64,000 nucleotides of DNA. Source: Candidatus Rubrivivax defluviihabitans (GTDB lineage Bacteria; Pseudomonadota; Gammaproteobacteria; Burkholderiales; Burkholderiaceae_C). The stretch covers positions 62,001-126,000 of the forward strand of contig JADJMW010000023.1 in the NCBI GenBank assembly GCA_016709385.1, in the 5' to 3' direction. The notes beneath the pieces were generated by a model that worked only from the letters and a program-made list of their open reading frames with translations, made no database searches and was not told the DNA's origin. This document shows positions 44,390 to 53,628 of the stretch, one piece after another (the first letter of the stretch is position 1; each line of letters starts with the position of its first letter). Position numbers and translations under genes: made by a program.

Positions 44390-45658
44390 TCAGTCGTAGC
44401 GCCGCGCGTCCTCGATCACCTTGCCGTCGTTGGGCAGGCTGCCCGGCACGGCAAGCACGACCTCGCCGCGCAGCTTGGTCACGTCGCGCAGCGACTGCCT
44501 CACGGCCTGGACCAGGCCCTCGGGTGGACTGGAGGCCTCGGCGTGCAGAGTCATGCGGTCGTTGGCCAACTCGCCCTCGACGACCAGACGCGCGCGGCCC
44601 AGTTCGGGGTGGCGCTTGAGCACCTCGGCCACCTGGCTGGGATGCACGAACATGCCGCGCACCTTGGCCGTCTGGTCGGCGCGACCGAGCCAGCCGCGGA
44701 TGCGCGCATTCGTGCGCCCGGTGGGACAGCGGCCGGGCAGCACCGCCGAGAGGTCGCCGGTGCCGAAGCGCACCAAGGGGTAGTCGGGGTTCAGCGGTGT
44801 CACCACGACCTCGCCCACTTCGCCGTCGGGCACGGGCTCATCGGTGCCGGGGCGCACGATCTCGACGACGATGCCTTCGTCGAGCACCAGGCCCTCGCGC
44901 GCGGCGGTCTCGTAGGCGATGAGGCCGACGTCGGCCGTGCCGTAGCTCTGGTAGGCGTGCACGCCGCGTGCGGCCAACGCGTCGCGCAGCGCGGGCGGGA
45001 AGGCCTCGCCGCCGACCGAGGCCTTGGTCAGCCAGGGCAGGGTCAGGCCCAGTTCGTCGGCCTTCTCCAGCGCGATGCGCAGGAAGCTCGGCGTGCCGGC
45101 GTAGGCCTGCGGGCGCAGTTCGGCCATGGCCTGCAACTGCAGTTCGGTATTGCCCACGCCGCCGGCGAAGACGGTGCAGCCGATGGCGTGGGCGCCGGTC
45201 TCCATCATCGAACCGGCCGGCGTGAGGTGGTAGCTGAAGCTGTTGTGCACCAGGTCGCCGGCGCGAAAACCCGCGGCGAACAAGGCACGGCCGAAGCGCC
45301 AGTAGTCGGCCTGTGCGCCTTCGGGCTCGTAGATCGGGCCCGGCGACTGGAAGACGCGCCGCGCCGTGCGCACGGCGCCCTGGGCGCGCCAGCCGATGGC
45401 CGAGAAGCCGCCGAAGGGGTCGCCGCCGGCGGCGCGTGCCGCCTTCTGGCGTTCCAGCAGTTCGTGCTTGCGCGTCACCGGCAGCCGCGCCAGCGCCTCG
45501 CGCGTGGTGATGCTCGCCGGCTCCACGCCGGCCAGCCGTTCGGCGAAGGCGGCGGTGGACAGTGCCGCGCGCAACTGCGCCGGCAGCGCGGCCAGCAGCG
45601 CTGCTTCACGGGCCTGCGGGTCGCGGAGTTCGAGGGTGTCGTAGTGGTCGTTGCTCAT
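44390..45658 (-). CDS. phenylacetate-CoA ligase-like AMP-forming ligase
   Basis: 422 residues, PaaK-type adenylating enzyme. Glu in VGGEAFPPAL, YGTADVGLIAYE (the adenine motif), VRFGTGD and the terminal hinge RGWLGRADQTAKVRGMFVHP are present; the final catalytic Lys lies in LPNDGKVIED. It would form an aryl- or acyl-CoA from the acid, ATP and CoA. It is the last gene of the liv operon, following the small YjbR gene, so its acid is probably what the ABC transporter imports (inference). Confidence 0.88.
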   Translation of the reverse strand: MSNDHYDTLELRDPQAREAALLAALPAQLRAALSTAAFAERLAGVEPASITTREALARLPVTRKHELLERQKAARAAGGDPFGGFSAIGWRAQGAVRTARRVFQSPGPIYEPEGAQADYWRFGRALFAAGFRAGDLVHNSFSYHLTPAGSMMETGAHAIGCTVFAGGVGNTELQLQAMAELRPQAYAGTPSFLRIALEKADELGLTLPWLTKASVGGEAFPPALRDALAARGVHAYQSYGTADVGLIAYETAAREGLVLDEGIVVEIVRPGTDEPVPDGEVGEVVVTPLNPDYPLVRFGTGDLSAVLPGRCPTGRTNARIRGWLGRADQTAKVRGMFVHPSQVAEVLKRHPELGRARLVVEGELANDRMTLHAEASSPPEGLVQAVRQSLRDVTKLRGEVVLAVPGSLPNDGKVIEDARRYD

Positions 45659-45681
45659 CGGGTCAGGCCTTCACTGTGCGT

Positions 45682-46107
45682 TCACCGTGCGGGCCGGGCT
45701 CGGGCGGGTCGGCACGGCCTTGTCGTCTCGCCCGTGTCGATGCCGATGTCGCGCTGCAGCTTCTTGGTCAGCCGGCTGGCCACCAGAGCATGCGAGCGGC
45801 GCACCAGCGCATCGAGGTCGGCGCCCTCCAGACCGTGGACGCGACCGACCTGCACCCATTTCGCACGCGCCAGATAGGGCGCCGGGACCACACCCGGCAC
45901 GCCGGTCAGTTCCAAAAAACGTTCGTCGTCGACCTTGAACGAGCAGGTGGCGGCGCGGCCGGCTTCGAGCAGGAAGACGCAGAACATCTTGCCGCCGACG
46001 CTGTAGACGAGGTCGGCGCCCCATTTGATGTCCTCGGTGGCACCGGGCAGCGTGGCGGCCAGCGCACGCTGGGGCTCGAAGTCCGGGGCGGGGCGCGGGC
46101 GTGCCAT
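45682..46107 (-). CDS. MmcQ/YjbR family DNA-binding-like protein
   Basis: 141 residues. ATLPGATEDIKWGADLVYSVGGKMFCVF and YLARAKWVQV are typical of the YjbR (CyaY-like fold) family. The role is unknown. Its ATG overlaps the stop of the upstream 97-residue gene by one base, and it precedes the PaaK-like ligase gene, so it belongs to the same transcript. Confidence 0.85.
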   Translation of the reverse strand: MARPRPAPDFEPQRALAATLPGATEDIKWGADLVYSVGGKMFCVFLLEAGRAATCSFKVDDERFLELTGVPGVVPAPYLARAKWVQVGRVHGLEGADLDALVRRSHALVASRLTKKLQRDIGIDTGETTRPCRPARARPAR

Positions 46108-46400
46108 CAGTCCTCGCGCTCCCAGCGCGCCAGCCGATGCTTCACTTCATCCAGCAGCTTGCGTATATCGGCCGCACCCTCGAGCACCTGCGAGTCCCAC
46201 TCGGGTGTCAGCATCAGGCGCCGTGCGAGGCGGGCTCGGATCGTGTCGCCCTCGGCTGACAGTTCGAGCACGCGCTTGCCACGCAACTCGAAGCCTGTGC
46301 CACGTTCGGCCAGGCCCAGGTCGCGCAACGATCGCCGCAGCGTCACCAGCGCCGGCTCGGGCTTGAAGGGTGGCGGCGCGAAGCCGAAGTCGTCGCTCAC
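46107..46400 (-). CDS. small hypothetical protein of the liv operon
   Basis: 97 residues from a GTG at 46400, ten bases downstream of livF. Charged, with two predicted helices (RARLARRLMLTP, IRKLLDEVKHRLARWE). I do not recognise it. Tight spacing (10 bases before, 1-base overlap after) argues that it is real. Confidence 0.6.
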   Translation of the reverse strand: MSDDFGFAPPPFKPEPALVTLRRSLRDLGLAERGTGFELRGKRVLELSAEGDTIRARLARRLMLTPEWDSQVLEGAADIRKLLDEVKHRLARWERED

Positions 46401-46410
46401 GACGGCGACC

Positions 46411-47217
46411 TCAGGACAACCAGCGCTTGCGCCGCTTGTAGCTCTTCACGTCGCGGAAGCTCTTGCGGTCGCCGCCGCCCATGCCGAGGTAGAACTCCTT
46501 CACGTCCTCGTTCTCGCGCAGGTCCTTGGCCGCGCCTTCCATGACGATGCGGCCGCTTTCCAGGATGTAGCCGTGGTCGGCATAACGCAGCGCCATGTTG
46601 GTGTTCTGCTCGGCCAGCAGGAAGGTCACCTTCTCGCGCTGGTTGAGGTCCTTCACGATCTCGAACACCTCTTCCACGATCTGCGGCGCCAGGCCCATGC
46701 TGGGCTCGTCGAGCAGCACCATCTTCGGATTCGCCATCAGCGCGCGGCCGATGGCGCACATCTGCTGTTCGCCACCGCTGGTGTAAGCGGCCTGGCTGGT
46801 GCGGCGCGTCTTCAGGCGCGGGAAATAGTTGTAGACCTTCTCCAGCGTCTGAGCGATGGCGGCCTTGCCGTCCTTGCGCGTGTAGGCGCCGGTCATCAGG
46901 TTGTCCTCGATGCTCAGGTGGGCGAAGCAATGCCGGCCCTCCATGACCTGGATCACGCCGCGGTTGACCATCTCGCTGGTGCTGAGCTTCTCGATGCGCT
47001 CGCCGCGCAGTTCGATGCTGCCCTTGGTGACCTCGCCGCGCTCGCCGGCGAGCAGGTTGGAAACGGCGCGCAGCGTGGTCGTCTTGCCGGCGCCGTTGCC
47101 GCCCAGGATGGCCACCACGCCGCCTTCGGGCACCTGCAGGCTCACGCCCTTCAGCACCAGGATGACGTGGTTGTAGATGACCTCGATGCCGTTGACGTTG
47201 AGGAGGATGTTGCTCAT
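46411..47217 (-). CDS. livF: branched-chain amino acid-type ABC transporter ATPase LivF
   Basis: 268 residues. Walker A is GGNGAGKTT, the signature YTSGGEQQM, Walker B KMVLLDEPSMGL, and the switch His is replaced by Gln-Asn (LAEQN), usual in LivF. It is one of two ATPases of a high-affinity amide or carboxylate importer. It lies after livK, separated by two strong hairpins. Confidence 0.93.
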   Translation of the reverse strand: MSNILLNVNGIEVIYNHVILVLKGVSLQVPEGGVVAILGGNGAGKTTTLRAVSNLLAGERGEVTKGSIELRGERIEKLSTSEMVNRGVIQVMEGRHCFAHLSIEDNLMTGAYTRKDGKAAIAQTLEKVYNYFPRLKTRRTSQAAYTSGGEQQMCAIGRALMANPKMVLLDEPSMGLAPQIVEEVFEIVKDLNQREKVTFLLAEQNTNMALRYADHGYILESGRIVMEGAAKDLRENEDVKEFYLGMGGGDRKSFRDVKSYKRRKRWLS

Positions 47218-47234
47218 GGTTGGCCTGGTTTGGG

Positions 47235-47285
47235 CTTGTTCGAACACCGCGCGCGGTGCTCGAACAAGGGCCCCGCGGGGCCCTT
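47235..47285. terminator. two consecutive hairpins between livK and livF
   Basis: A 16-bp stem with one mismatch (47235-47250 with 47253-47268) is followed by a perfect 20-bp palindrome, AAGGGCCCCGCGGGGCCCTT (47266-47285). There is no T tract. As livK comes just before on the transcript, the hairpins may protect its mRNA or attenuate livF. Confidence 0.6.
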
Positions 47286-47293
47286 GCCAGTGA

Positions 47294-48631
47294 TCAGCTC
47301 TGGCAGTCGGCAGGCGTGCGCCGGCTCAGTTTCTTCTCGGCCAGATACTTGTCGGCCGATGCACGCACCAATGGCTTGATGATCTGCTGGTCGGCCTCCA
47401 GCCAGTCGGAAGACCAGACGAACTTGCTGCCGTCCCAGGTGTGCACCCGCGCATAGCTCGCGCCCAGGTGATCGGCGCAGCTCGTCGAGATCGGGCGCAT
47501 CACACCCTTGAAGCCCAGTGCGTCGAGCTTGGCCTGGGTGAGGTTCAGGTTCTCGTAGCCCCAGCGGGCTTGTTCGCCGGTCATGACCTTGCCCTTGCCG
47601 AAGCGCTCCTGCGCGGCGCGAACGCCTTCCACGGCGAGCATGGCGCCCATGGCGCCGCGCATGTAGAGCACGCTGCCGACTTCTTCCTTCGGACCCGTGC
47701 CCTGGCCCTTGGCGTGGACCTTCTCGAGGATCTCCTTCACCACGGCCGAGCCCGGTTCGGCGCCGTGCTGCATCATGACGGCGCTGTAGCCCTTGGCGGC
47801 AGCGCCCACGTCCTTCAGGTCGGGCTCGGCGCCCGACCACCAGGTGCCGAACATCTTCTCGCGCGGGTAGCCCGTGGCCACGGCTTCCTTGATCGCCGTG
47901 GGCGTCATCACGCCCCAGGTCTGCATGACCACGAAATCGGGGCGCTGCTGGCGCACCTGCAGCCAGATGGACTTCTGCTCCACGCCCGGTGCCGGCACGG
48001 GCAGCAGCAGGACTTCGAAGCCGTGCATCTTCGAGCGCTCCTGCACGATGGGCAGCAGTTCCTTGCCGAACGGGCTGTCGTGGTAGACGACACCGATCTT
48101 CTTGCCCTTGAGCTTGTCCCAGCCGCCTTCCTTGTTGGCGATATGGCGCAGCACGGTGTCGCCGGCCACCCAGTAATGGCCCACGAGCGGGAAGTTCCAC
48201 TTGAAGGCGTTGCCGTCCGCGGTATCGCTGCGGCCGTAGCCCGAGGTGATGAGCGGCACCTTGTCGGCCGGCACCTTGTCGGTCAGGGCGAAGGTGATGC
48301 CCGTGGACAGCGGCTGGAAGACGGTGGCGCCGCCGTGTTTGCCCTTCAGTCGCTCGTAACACTCGACGCCGCGGTCGGTGGCGTAGGCCGTCTCGCACTC
48401 CTCCACCAGCGTCATCACGCCGTTGATGCCGCCGCGTGCGTTGACCAGCTTCATGTAGTCGTTGTGCCCGTTGGCCCAAGGCGTGGCATTCGGCGCCACG
48501 GGGCCGGTGCGGCCCGACAGCACGGGGAAGAACTGCTCCTTGGCCTGGGCATGGACCGAGGTCGCGGCGAGCAGGGTGCTGGCACCTGCGGCGGCCATCG
48601 CGGCGCCGAGGGCGATACTTCTGAACTTCAT
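47294..48631 (-). CDS. livK: periplasmic substrate-binding protein LivK-like
   Basis: 445 residues with a signal peptide ending SVHA (about 28 residues) and a good GGAGG before the ATG. The mature part has the Leu/Ile/Val-binding-protein fold (GYGRSDTADG, ASYARVHTW). Larger than amino-acid-specific LivJ (about 345), it matches the aromatic/fatty-acid-associated family found beside acyl-CoA ligases in Burkholderiales. The ligand is unknown. Confidence 0.88.
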   Translation of the reverse strand: MKFRSIALGAAMAAAGASTLLAATSVHAQAKEQFFPVLSGRTGPVAPNATPWANGHNDYMKLVNARGGINGVMTLVEECETAYATDRGVECYERLKGKHGGATVFQPLSTGITFALTDKVPADKVPLITSGYGRSDTADGNAFKWNFPLVGHYWVAGDTVLRHIANKEGGWDKLKGKKIGVVYHDSPFGKELLPIVQERSKMHGFEVLLLPVPAPGVEQKSIWLQVRQQRPDFVVMQTWGVMTPTAIKEAVATGYPREKMFGTWWSGAEPDLKDVGAAAKGYSAVMMQHGAEPGSAVVKEILEKVHAKGQGTGPKEEVGSVLYMRGAMGAMLAVEGVRAAQERFGKGKVMTGEQARWGYENLNLTQAKLDALGFKGVMRPISTSCADHLGASYARVHTWDGSKFVWSSDWLEADQQIIKPLVRASADKYLAEKKLSRRTPADCQS

Positions 48632-48717
48632 GTCTGCCTCCAGAGGTGGTACTCGAAAAATTGCACTCGTCAGTGCCCCAGGATCGATCGGCCCGTCGGC
48701 CATCCGAACGTTCGAAT

Positions 48718-49794
48718 TCAGTGCGGGAACGGCCACAGCCGCAGCTTCTCCTTGGCCGTGGACCACAGTCGCGCCAGGCCGTGCGGCTCGACGATGAGGA
48801 AGAAGACGATCAGGCCGCCGAAGATCATCAACTCGGCGTGGGCGATGAGCGCGGTGCCGATGGTCACGCCGACGAGTTCGCCGAAGGCCGGCAGCGCCTG
48901 GTTCAGGATCACCGGCAGGATGACGATGAAGGCGGCGCCGAAGAAGCTGCCCATGATCGAGCCCAGGCCGCCGATGATGATCATGAACAGCAGCTGGAAG
49001 CTGCGGTCGATGGAAAATGCCGCCGGTTCCCAGGAACCCAGGTGCACGAAGCCCCACAGTCCGCCGGCCACGCCGACGATGAAGGAGCTGACCGCGAACG
49101 CCGTGAGCTTGGCGTAGACCGGGCGGATGCCGATGACGGCGGCGGCGACGTCCATGTCGCGGATGGCCATCCACTCGCGGCCGATGTGGCTGCGCACCAG
49201 GTTCTTGGCCACCACGGCAAAGACCACCAGGAAGGACAGGCAGAAGAAATATTTGCCCACCGGACTGTCGATGCGCACGCCGAACAGCGACAGATCGGCC
49301 ACGCTGACGGTTCCCGAGGTGGAGTTGTTGCTGAACCACTTGATGCGCAGGAAGGCCCAGTCCCAGAAGAACTGCGCCGCCAGCGTGGCCACCGCCAGGT
49401 ATAGGCCCTTGATGCGCAACGAAGGAATGCCGAACAGGATGCCCACCGCGGTGGCACATACGCCGCCCAGCAGGATGGCGGCGATGGCCGGCATGCCGTC
49501 GATGCGCACGAAGAAGTTGTACGCGGCATAGGCGCCGACGGCCATGAAGGCCCCGGTGCCCAGCGAGATCTGCCCGCAGTAGCCGACCAGGATGTTCAGC
49601 CCCAGCGCCGCCAGCGACAGGATCAGAAACGGAATGAGGATGGCGCGGAACAGGTATTCGTCGGCCAGCAGCGGCACGCCGATGACGGCGAAGGCCAGCA
49701 GCAAGCCGATGGCGATGCGGTCCTGCTTGATCGGAAAGACCTGCTGGTCGGCCCGGTAGTCGGTCTTGAACTGGCCGTTTTCGCGGTAGAGCAT
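48718..49794 (-). CDS. livM: ABC transporter permease LivM
   Basis: 358 residues with about ten hydrophobic segments. The cytoplasmic loop REWMAIRDMDVAAAVIGI contains the EAA-like coupling motif that contacts the ATPases. It partners LivH in the inner membrane. It is 18 nt after livH. Confidence 0.93.
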   Translation of the reverse strand: MLYRENGQFKTDYRADQQVFPIKQDRIAIGLLLAFAVIGVPLLADEYLFRAILIPFLILSLAALGLNILVGYCGQISLGTGAFMAVGAYAAYNFFVRIDGMPAIAAILLGGVCATAVGILFGIPSLRIKGLYLAVATLAAQFFWDWAFLRIKWFSNNSTSGTVSVADLSLFGVRIDSPVGKYFFCLSFLVVFAVVAKNLVRSHIGREWMAIRDMDVAAAVIGIRPVYAKLTAFAVSSFIVGVAGGLWGFVHLGSWEPAAFSIDRSFQLLFMIIIGGLGSIMGSFFGAAFIVILPVILNQALPAFGELVGVTIGTALIAHAELMIFGGLIVFFLIVEPHGLARLWSTAKEKLRLWPFPH

Positions 49795-49812
49795 GTGCTT
49801 TTCCCTGTGCGC

Positions 49813-50742
49813 TCAGACGCGATCGATGATCTTCTCGCCGAACAGCCCCTGCGGCCGCACCAGCAGAACGAAGAGCACCAGCACGTAGCCGAACCAGATC
49901 TCGATGCCGCCGCCGAAGAAGGGGCCGATGAAGACCTCGGACAGCTTCTCGCCGACGCCGATGATCAGCCCGCCGATGATGGCGCCGGGCACGCTGGTGA
50001 GCCCGCCCAGGATGACCACCGGCAGCGCCTTCAGCGCCACCAGGCTGAGCGAGAACTGCACGCCGAGCTTGCTGCCCCAGATGACGCCGGCCACCAGCGC
50101 CACGAAGCCGGCCACGCTCCAGACGATGACCCAGATGCGGTTCAGCGGAATGCCGATCGACTGCGCGGCCTGGTGGTCGTCGGCCACCGCACGCAGCGCG
50201 CGGCCGGTGGCGGTGTACTGGAAGAACAGGGTCAGCATCACCACCAGTGCCGCGGCGATGACGGCGGCATAGAGGTCTTCCTTGTTGACCAGCAGGCCGC
50301 CCTCGAAGACGCTTTCCAGCAGGAACATCGGGTCCTTGGGCAGGCCGACGTCGATCCTGTAGATGTCGTTGCCGAACAGCGTCTGCCCCGAGCCGTCCAT
50401 GAAATAGGCGATGCCCAGCGTGGCCATCAGCAGCGTGATGCCCTCCTGGTTGACGAGCTTGCTCAGCACCAGGCGCTCGATCAGCCAGGCGGCCACGATC
50501 ATCATCGCCATCGCGGCCACGAAGGCCAGCACGTTCGCCAGCAGCTTGTTCTCGAAGCCCAGCCACTGCGGAATCCACTCGGAGAAGCGGGCCATCGCCA
50601 GCGCCGCCGACAGCACCATCGCGCCCTGCGCGAAATTGAACACGCCGCTGGCCTTGTAGATGAGCACGAAGCCCAGGGCCACCAGCGAATACAGCATGCC
50701 CGTCATGAGGCCGCCGAAGAGGGTTTCGAGGAAGGGTCCCAT
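49813..50742 (-). CDS. livH: ABC transporter permease LivH
   Basis: 309 residues, hydrophobic, with the loop GRALRAVADDHQAAQSIGIP (the LivH EAA motif). It follows livG by nine nucleotides. It forms the transmembrane channel with LivM. Confidence 0.94.
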   Translation of the reverse strand: MGPFLETLFGGLMTGMLYSLVALGFVLIYKASGVFNFAQGAMVLSAALAMARFSEWIPQWLGFENKLLANVLAFVAAMAMMIVAAWLIERLVLSKLVNQEGITLLMATLGIAYFMDGSGQTLFGNDIYRIDVGLPKDPMFLLESVFEGGLLVNKEDLYAAVIAAALVVMLTLFFQYTATGRALRAVADDHQAAQSIGIPLNRIWVIVWSVAGFVALVAGVIWGSKLGVQFSLSLVALKALPVVILGGLTSVPGAIIGGLIIGVGEKLSEVFIGPFFGGGIEIWFGYVLVLFVLLVRPQGLFGEKIIDRV

Positions 50743-50751
50743 GGCCTGCTT

Positions 50752-51537
50752 TCAGTGGCTCGTACCGAGGTACGCGCTGATGACGTCGGGGTTGGTGCGC
50801 ACCTCGGAAGGAGTGCCGTCACCGATCTTCTTGCCGTAGTCGAGCACGACGATGCGGTCGCTGATGTCCATCACCACGCTCATGTCGTGCTCGATGAGCA
50901 CGATGGTGGTGCCGTACTCGTCGTTGACGTCCAGGATGAAGCGGCTCATGTCCTGCTTCTCCTCCACGTTCATGCCGGCCATCGGTTCGTCGAGCAGCAG
51001 CACCTGCGGCTCCATGGCCAGCGCGCGGCCCAGGTCCACGCGCTTCTGCAGGCCGTAGGGCAGGCGACCCACCGGCGTCTTGCGGTGGGCCTGGATCTCC
51101 AGGAAGTCGATGATCTTCTCGACGAATTCGCGCTGCTCGGTCTCTTCGCGCTCCGCCGCGCCCCAGCGGATGGCCTGCTGGAAGAGGTTGGTCTTCATGC
51201 GCAGGTTGCGCCCGGTCATGATGTTGTCGAGCACGCTCATGCCCTTGAACAAGGCCAGGTTCTGGAAGGTGCGCGCAAAGCCCATCTCGGCGACCTGGCG
51301 CGAATTCATGTTCGAGAAGGTCTTGCCGCGGAAGGTGATGCTGCCCTGCTGCGGCGTGTACACGCCGTTGATGCAGTTGAGCATGCTGCTCTTGCCCGCG
51401 CCGTTGGGGCCGATGATGGCGCGCACCTCGTGCTCGCGCACGTTGAAGCTGATGTCGGTGAGCGCCTTCACGCCGCCGAAGTTCAGCGAGATATTGTTCA
51501 CCTCGAGGATGACGTCGCCGGTCTTGCGCTCTGCCAC
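50752..51537 (-). CDS. livG: ABC transporter ATPase LivG
   Basis: 261 residues from a GTG at 51537. Walker A is GPNGAGKSS, Walker B QVLLLDEPMAGM, and the switch His is in LIEHDMSVV. The signature segment GRLPYGLQKRVDLGRAL is a LivG variant (LPYG for LSGG). The start lies three bases after the acyl-CoA ligase stop. Confidence 0.93.
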   Translation of the reverse strand: MAERKTGDVILEVNNISLNFGGVKALTDISFNVREHEVRAIIGPNGAGKSSMLNCINGVYTPQQGSITFRGKTFSNMNSRQVAEMGFARTFQNLALFKGMSVLDNIMTGRNLRMKTNLFQQAIRWGAAEREETEQREFVEKIIDFLEIQAHRKTPVGRLPYGLQKRVDLGRALAMEPQVLLLDEPMAGMNVEEKQDMSRFILDVNDEYGTTIVLIEHDMSVVMDISDRIVVLDYGKKIGDGTPSEVRTNPDVISAYLGTSH

Positions 51538-51539
51538 GG

Positions 51540-53486
51540 TCAGGCCGCCTTCTTCATGACGGGATACGTCTTGGCGTCGATGATCTTCACCGTGGCCGAC
51601 ACGCTGCCGCTGCGCCCGTCCTCGAACTTCACCGCGGTCTCGATGAACTGTTCCTTGCTGCCGCCGTACAACGCGTCGACCAGCACCTGGTACTTCTCGC
51701 CGATATAGCCGCGGCGCACCTTGCGCGTGCGCGTCAGCTCGCCGTCGTCGGCGTCGAGTTCCTTGTGCAGCACCAGGAAACGGCTGATCTGGCTGCCGGC
51801 GAGCATGGTGTCGGCGGAGAGGTCGGCGTTGACCTTCTCCACGCATTCGCGCACCAGTTCCAGCACCTCGGGCTTGGCCGCCAGGTCGGTATAGCCGGCG
51901 TAGGGCAGGTTGCGTTTCTCGGCCCAGTTGCCCACCGCCTCGAAGTCGATATTGACGAAGGCGCAGACCTTCTCGCGCTTGTCGCCGAAGGCCACCGCCT
52001 CCTTGATGAAGGGAAAGAACTTGAGCTTGTTCTCGACGTACTTGGGCGCGAACATGGCGCCGTCGCTGGCGCCGCCCATGATGCGGCCGACGTCCTTGGC
52101 GCGGTCGATGATCTTCAGGTGCCCGCCGGCGTCCAGGAAGCCGGCGTCGCCGGTGTGGTACCAGCCGTCGGCGTCCAGCACCTCGGCGGTGGCGGCCGGG
52201 TTCTTGTAGTACTCCTTGAGCAGGCCGGCGCTCTTGACCATGACCTCGCCGTTGTCGGCGACACGGATCTGCACGCCCTCGATCGGCACGCCCACGGTGT
52301 CGGCCTTCACCTCGTGGTCGGGCTGCAGGCACACGAAGACGGCGGTCTCGGTGCTGCCGTAGAGCTGCTTGAGGTTGATGCCGATCGAGCGGTAGAAGGT
52401 GAAGAGGTCGGGGCCGATGGCTTCACCCGCGGTATAGGCCACGCGCACGCGGCTGAATCCCAGCGTATTGCGCAGCGGGCCGTAGATGAACTTGTCGCCC
52501 AGCGCGTAGAGCAGCCGGTCGCCGGCGCCGACGGTCTTGCCGTCCATCAGCGCCGGGCCCACGCGCCTGGCCACGTCCATGAAGGTATGGAACAACCACT
52601 TCTTCAGGCGGCCGGCGTCCTCCATGCGGATCATCACGCTCGTGAGCAGGCCCTCGAACACCCGCGGCGGCGCGAAATAGTAGGTGGGGCCGATCTCCTT
52701 CAGGTCGATCGTCACCGTCTCGGCCGACTCGGGGCAATTGACCACGTAGCCGCAGGCCAGCCACTGCGCATAGCTGAAGATGTTCTGGCCGATCCAGGCC
52801 GGCGGCAGGTAGGCCAGCACCTCCTCGGCTGGGCCCAGCTTGTCGAAGCGGGCGCCCGCGGCGGCGCGGTCGAGCAGCGTGAAGTGCGTGTGCACCACGC
52901 CCTTGGGGTTGCCGGTGGTGCCGCTGGTGAAGAACATCGCCGCCACGTCCTGCGGCTGGGCGCGGGCCACCTCGGCGTCGTAGAAGCCGGCGTGCGCGGT
53001 GTCGAAGGCGCGGCCGGCCTCGATCAGCGCGTCCAGCGCCGCCAGCCCGGGTTCGCTGTAGTTGCGCAGGCCGCGCGGGTCGTCGTACCAGATGCGCTGC
53101 AGCTGCGGGCAGCTCTCGCGCACCTCGATCATCTTGTCGACCTGTTCCTGGTCCTCGACGATGGCGAAGCGCACCTCGGCGTTGTTGATCGGGAAGACAT
53201 ATTCCGTGGTCGCCGCGTCCTGGTACAGCGGCACCGGCACCGCGCCCAGCGACTGCACGGCCAGCATGGAGGCGTACAGGCGCGGCCGGTTCTCGCCGAC
53301 GACCACCACATGGTCGTCGCGCACCATGCCGGCTTCGTGCAGGCCGCAGGCAATGCGCCGCACCACCTGCGCCAGGTCGGCCCAGGTGGTGGTCTGCCAG
53401 ATGCCATAAACCTTTTCGCGCAGCGCCGGCGCGGTCGGGCGCTGCTTGGCGTGGTCCAGCATGAGGCGGGGAAACGTCGTCTGCAC
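51540..53486 (-). CDS. long-chain/aryl acyl-CoA synthetase (AMP-forming)
   Basis: 648 residues from a GTG with AGGAGA upstream. The P-loop is FFTSGTTGNPKG (near residue 190), with YGSTETAVF and YHTGDAGFLD further on. It resembles the ligase that opens Burkholderiales liv operons. It would activate an imported carboxylate to its CoA thioester. It heads the nine-gene operon and lies divergent from the Crp-family gene. Confidence 0.9.
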   Translation of the reverse strand: MQTTFPRLMLDHAKQRPTAPALREKVYGIWQTTTWADLAQVVRRIACGLHEAGMVRDDHVVVVGENRPRLYASMLAVQSLGAVPVPLYQDAATTEYVFPINNAEVRFAIVEDQEQVDKMIEVRESCPQLQRIWYDDPRGLRNYSEPGLAALDALIEAGRAFDTAHAGFYDAEVARAQPQDVAAMFFTSGTTGNPKGVVHTHFTLLDRAAAGARFDKLGPAEEVLAYLPPAWIGQNIFSYAQWLACGYVVNCPESAETVTIDLKEIGPTYYFAPPRVFEGLLTSVMIRMEDAGRLKKWLFHTFMDVARRVGPALMDGKTVGAGDRLLYALGDKFIYGPLRNTLGFSRVRVAYTAGEAIGPDLFTFYRSIGINLKQLYGSTETAVFVCLQPDHEVKADTVGVPIEGVQIRVADNGEVMVKSAGLLKEYYKNPAATAEVLDADGWYHTGDAGFLDAGGHLKIIDRAKDVGRIMGGASDGAMFAPKYVENKLKFFPFIKEAVAFGDKREKVCAFVNIDFEAVGNWAEKRNLPYAGYTDLAAKPEVLELVRECVEKVNADLSADTMLAGSQISRFLVLHKELDADDGELTRTRKVRRGYIGEKYQVLVDALYGGSKEQFIETAVKFEDGRSGSVSATVKIIDAKTYPVMKKAA

Positions 53487-53554
53487 CTGCTTGTCTCCTG
53501 TGCGCGGGGCCGCTGGGGCCGCTTTGTCTGCAGCGCTGCATTCTGGGCAAAACT

Positions 53555-53584
53555 TTGACGCCGGGTTGTCGTTGCGACGACAAT
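53555..53584 (+). promoter_or_regulatory. candidate promoter of the Crp-family gene, overlapped by a palindrome
   Basis: TTGACG (53555-53560) and GACAAT (53579-53584) are 18 bp apart. The -10 box falls inside the TGTCG-N6-CGACA palindrome, so binding of the regulator there would block its own promoter. Confidence 0.45.
53566..53583. promoter_or_regulatory. Crp-geometry operator palindrome
   Basis: TTGTCGT-TGCG-ACGACAA contains TGTCG, six bases, CGACA: the exact half-site spacing of CRP (TGTGA-N6-TCACA) with different outer bases. It sits between the divergent Crp-family gene and the acyl-CoA ligase/liv operon, the natural target of that regulator. Confidence 0.6.
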
Positions 53585-53628
53585 TTACGGGTTCACACTG
53601 ACAGGCATTTCCCTTGGCCCGTTTTGCC

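Noticed and set aside
47294..50578. A 1094-residue minus-strand frame over livK, livM and livH
   Set aside because: The frame is a read-through; livM and livH are in other frames with proper membrane profiles, and LivK begins at 48631 with a signal peptide and a good ribosome-binding site.
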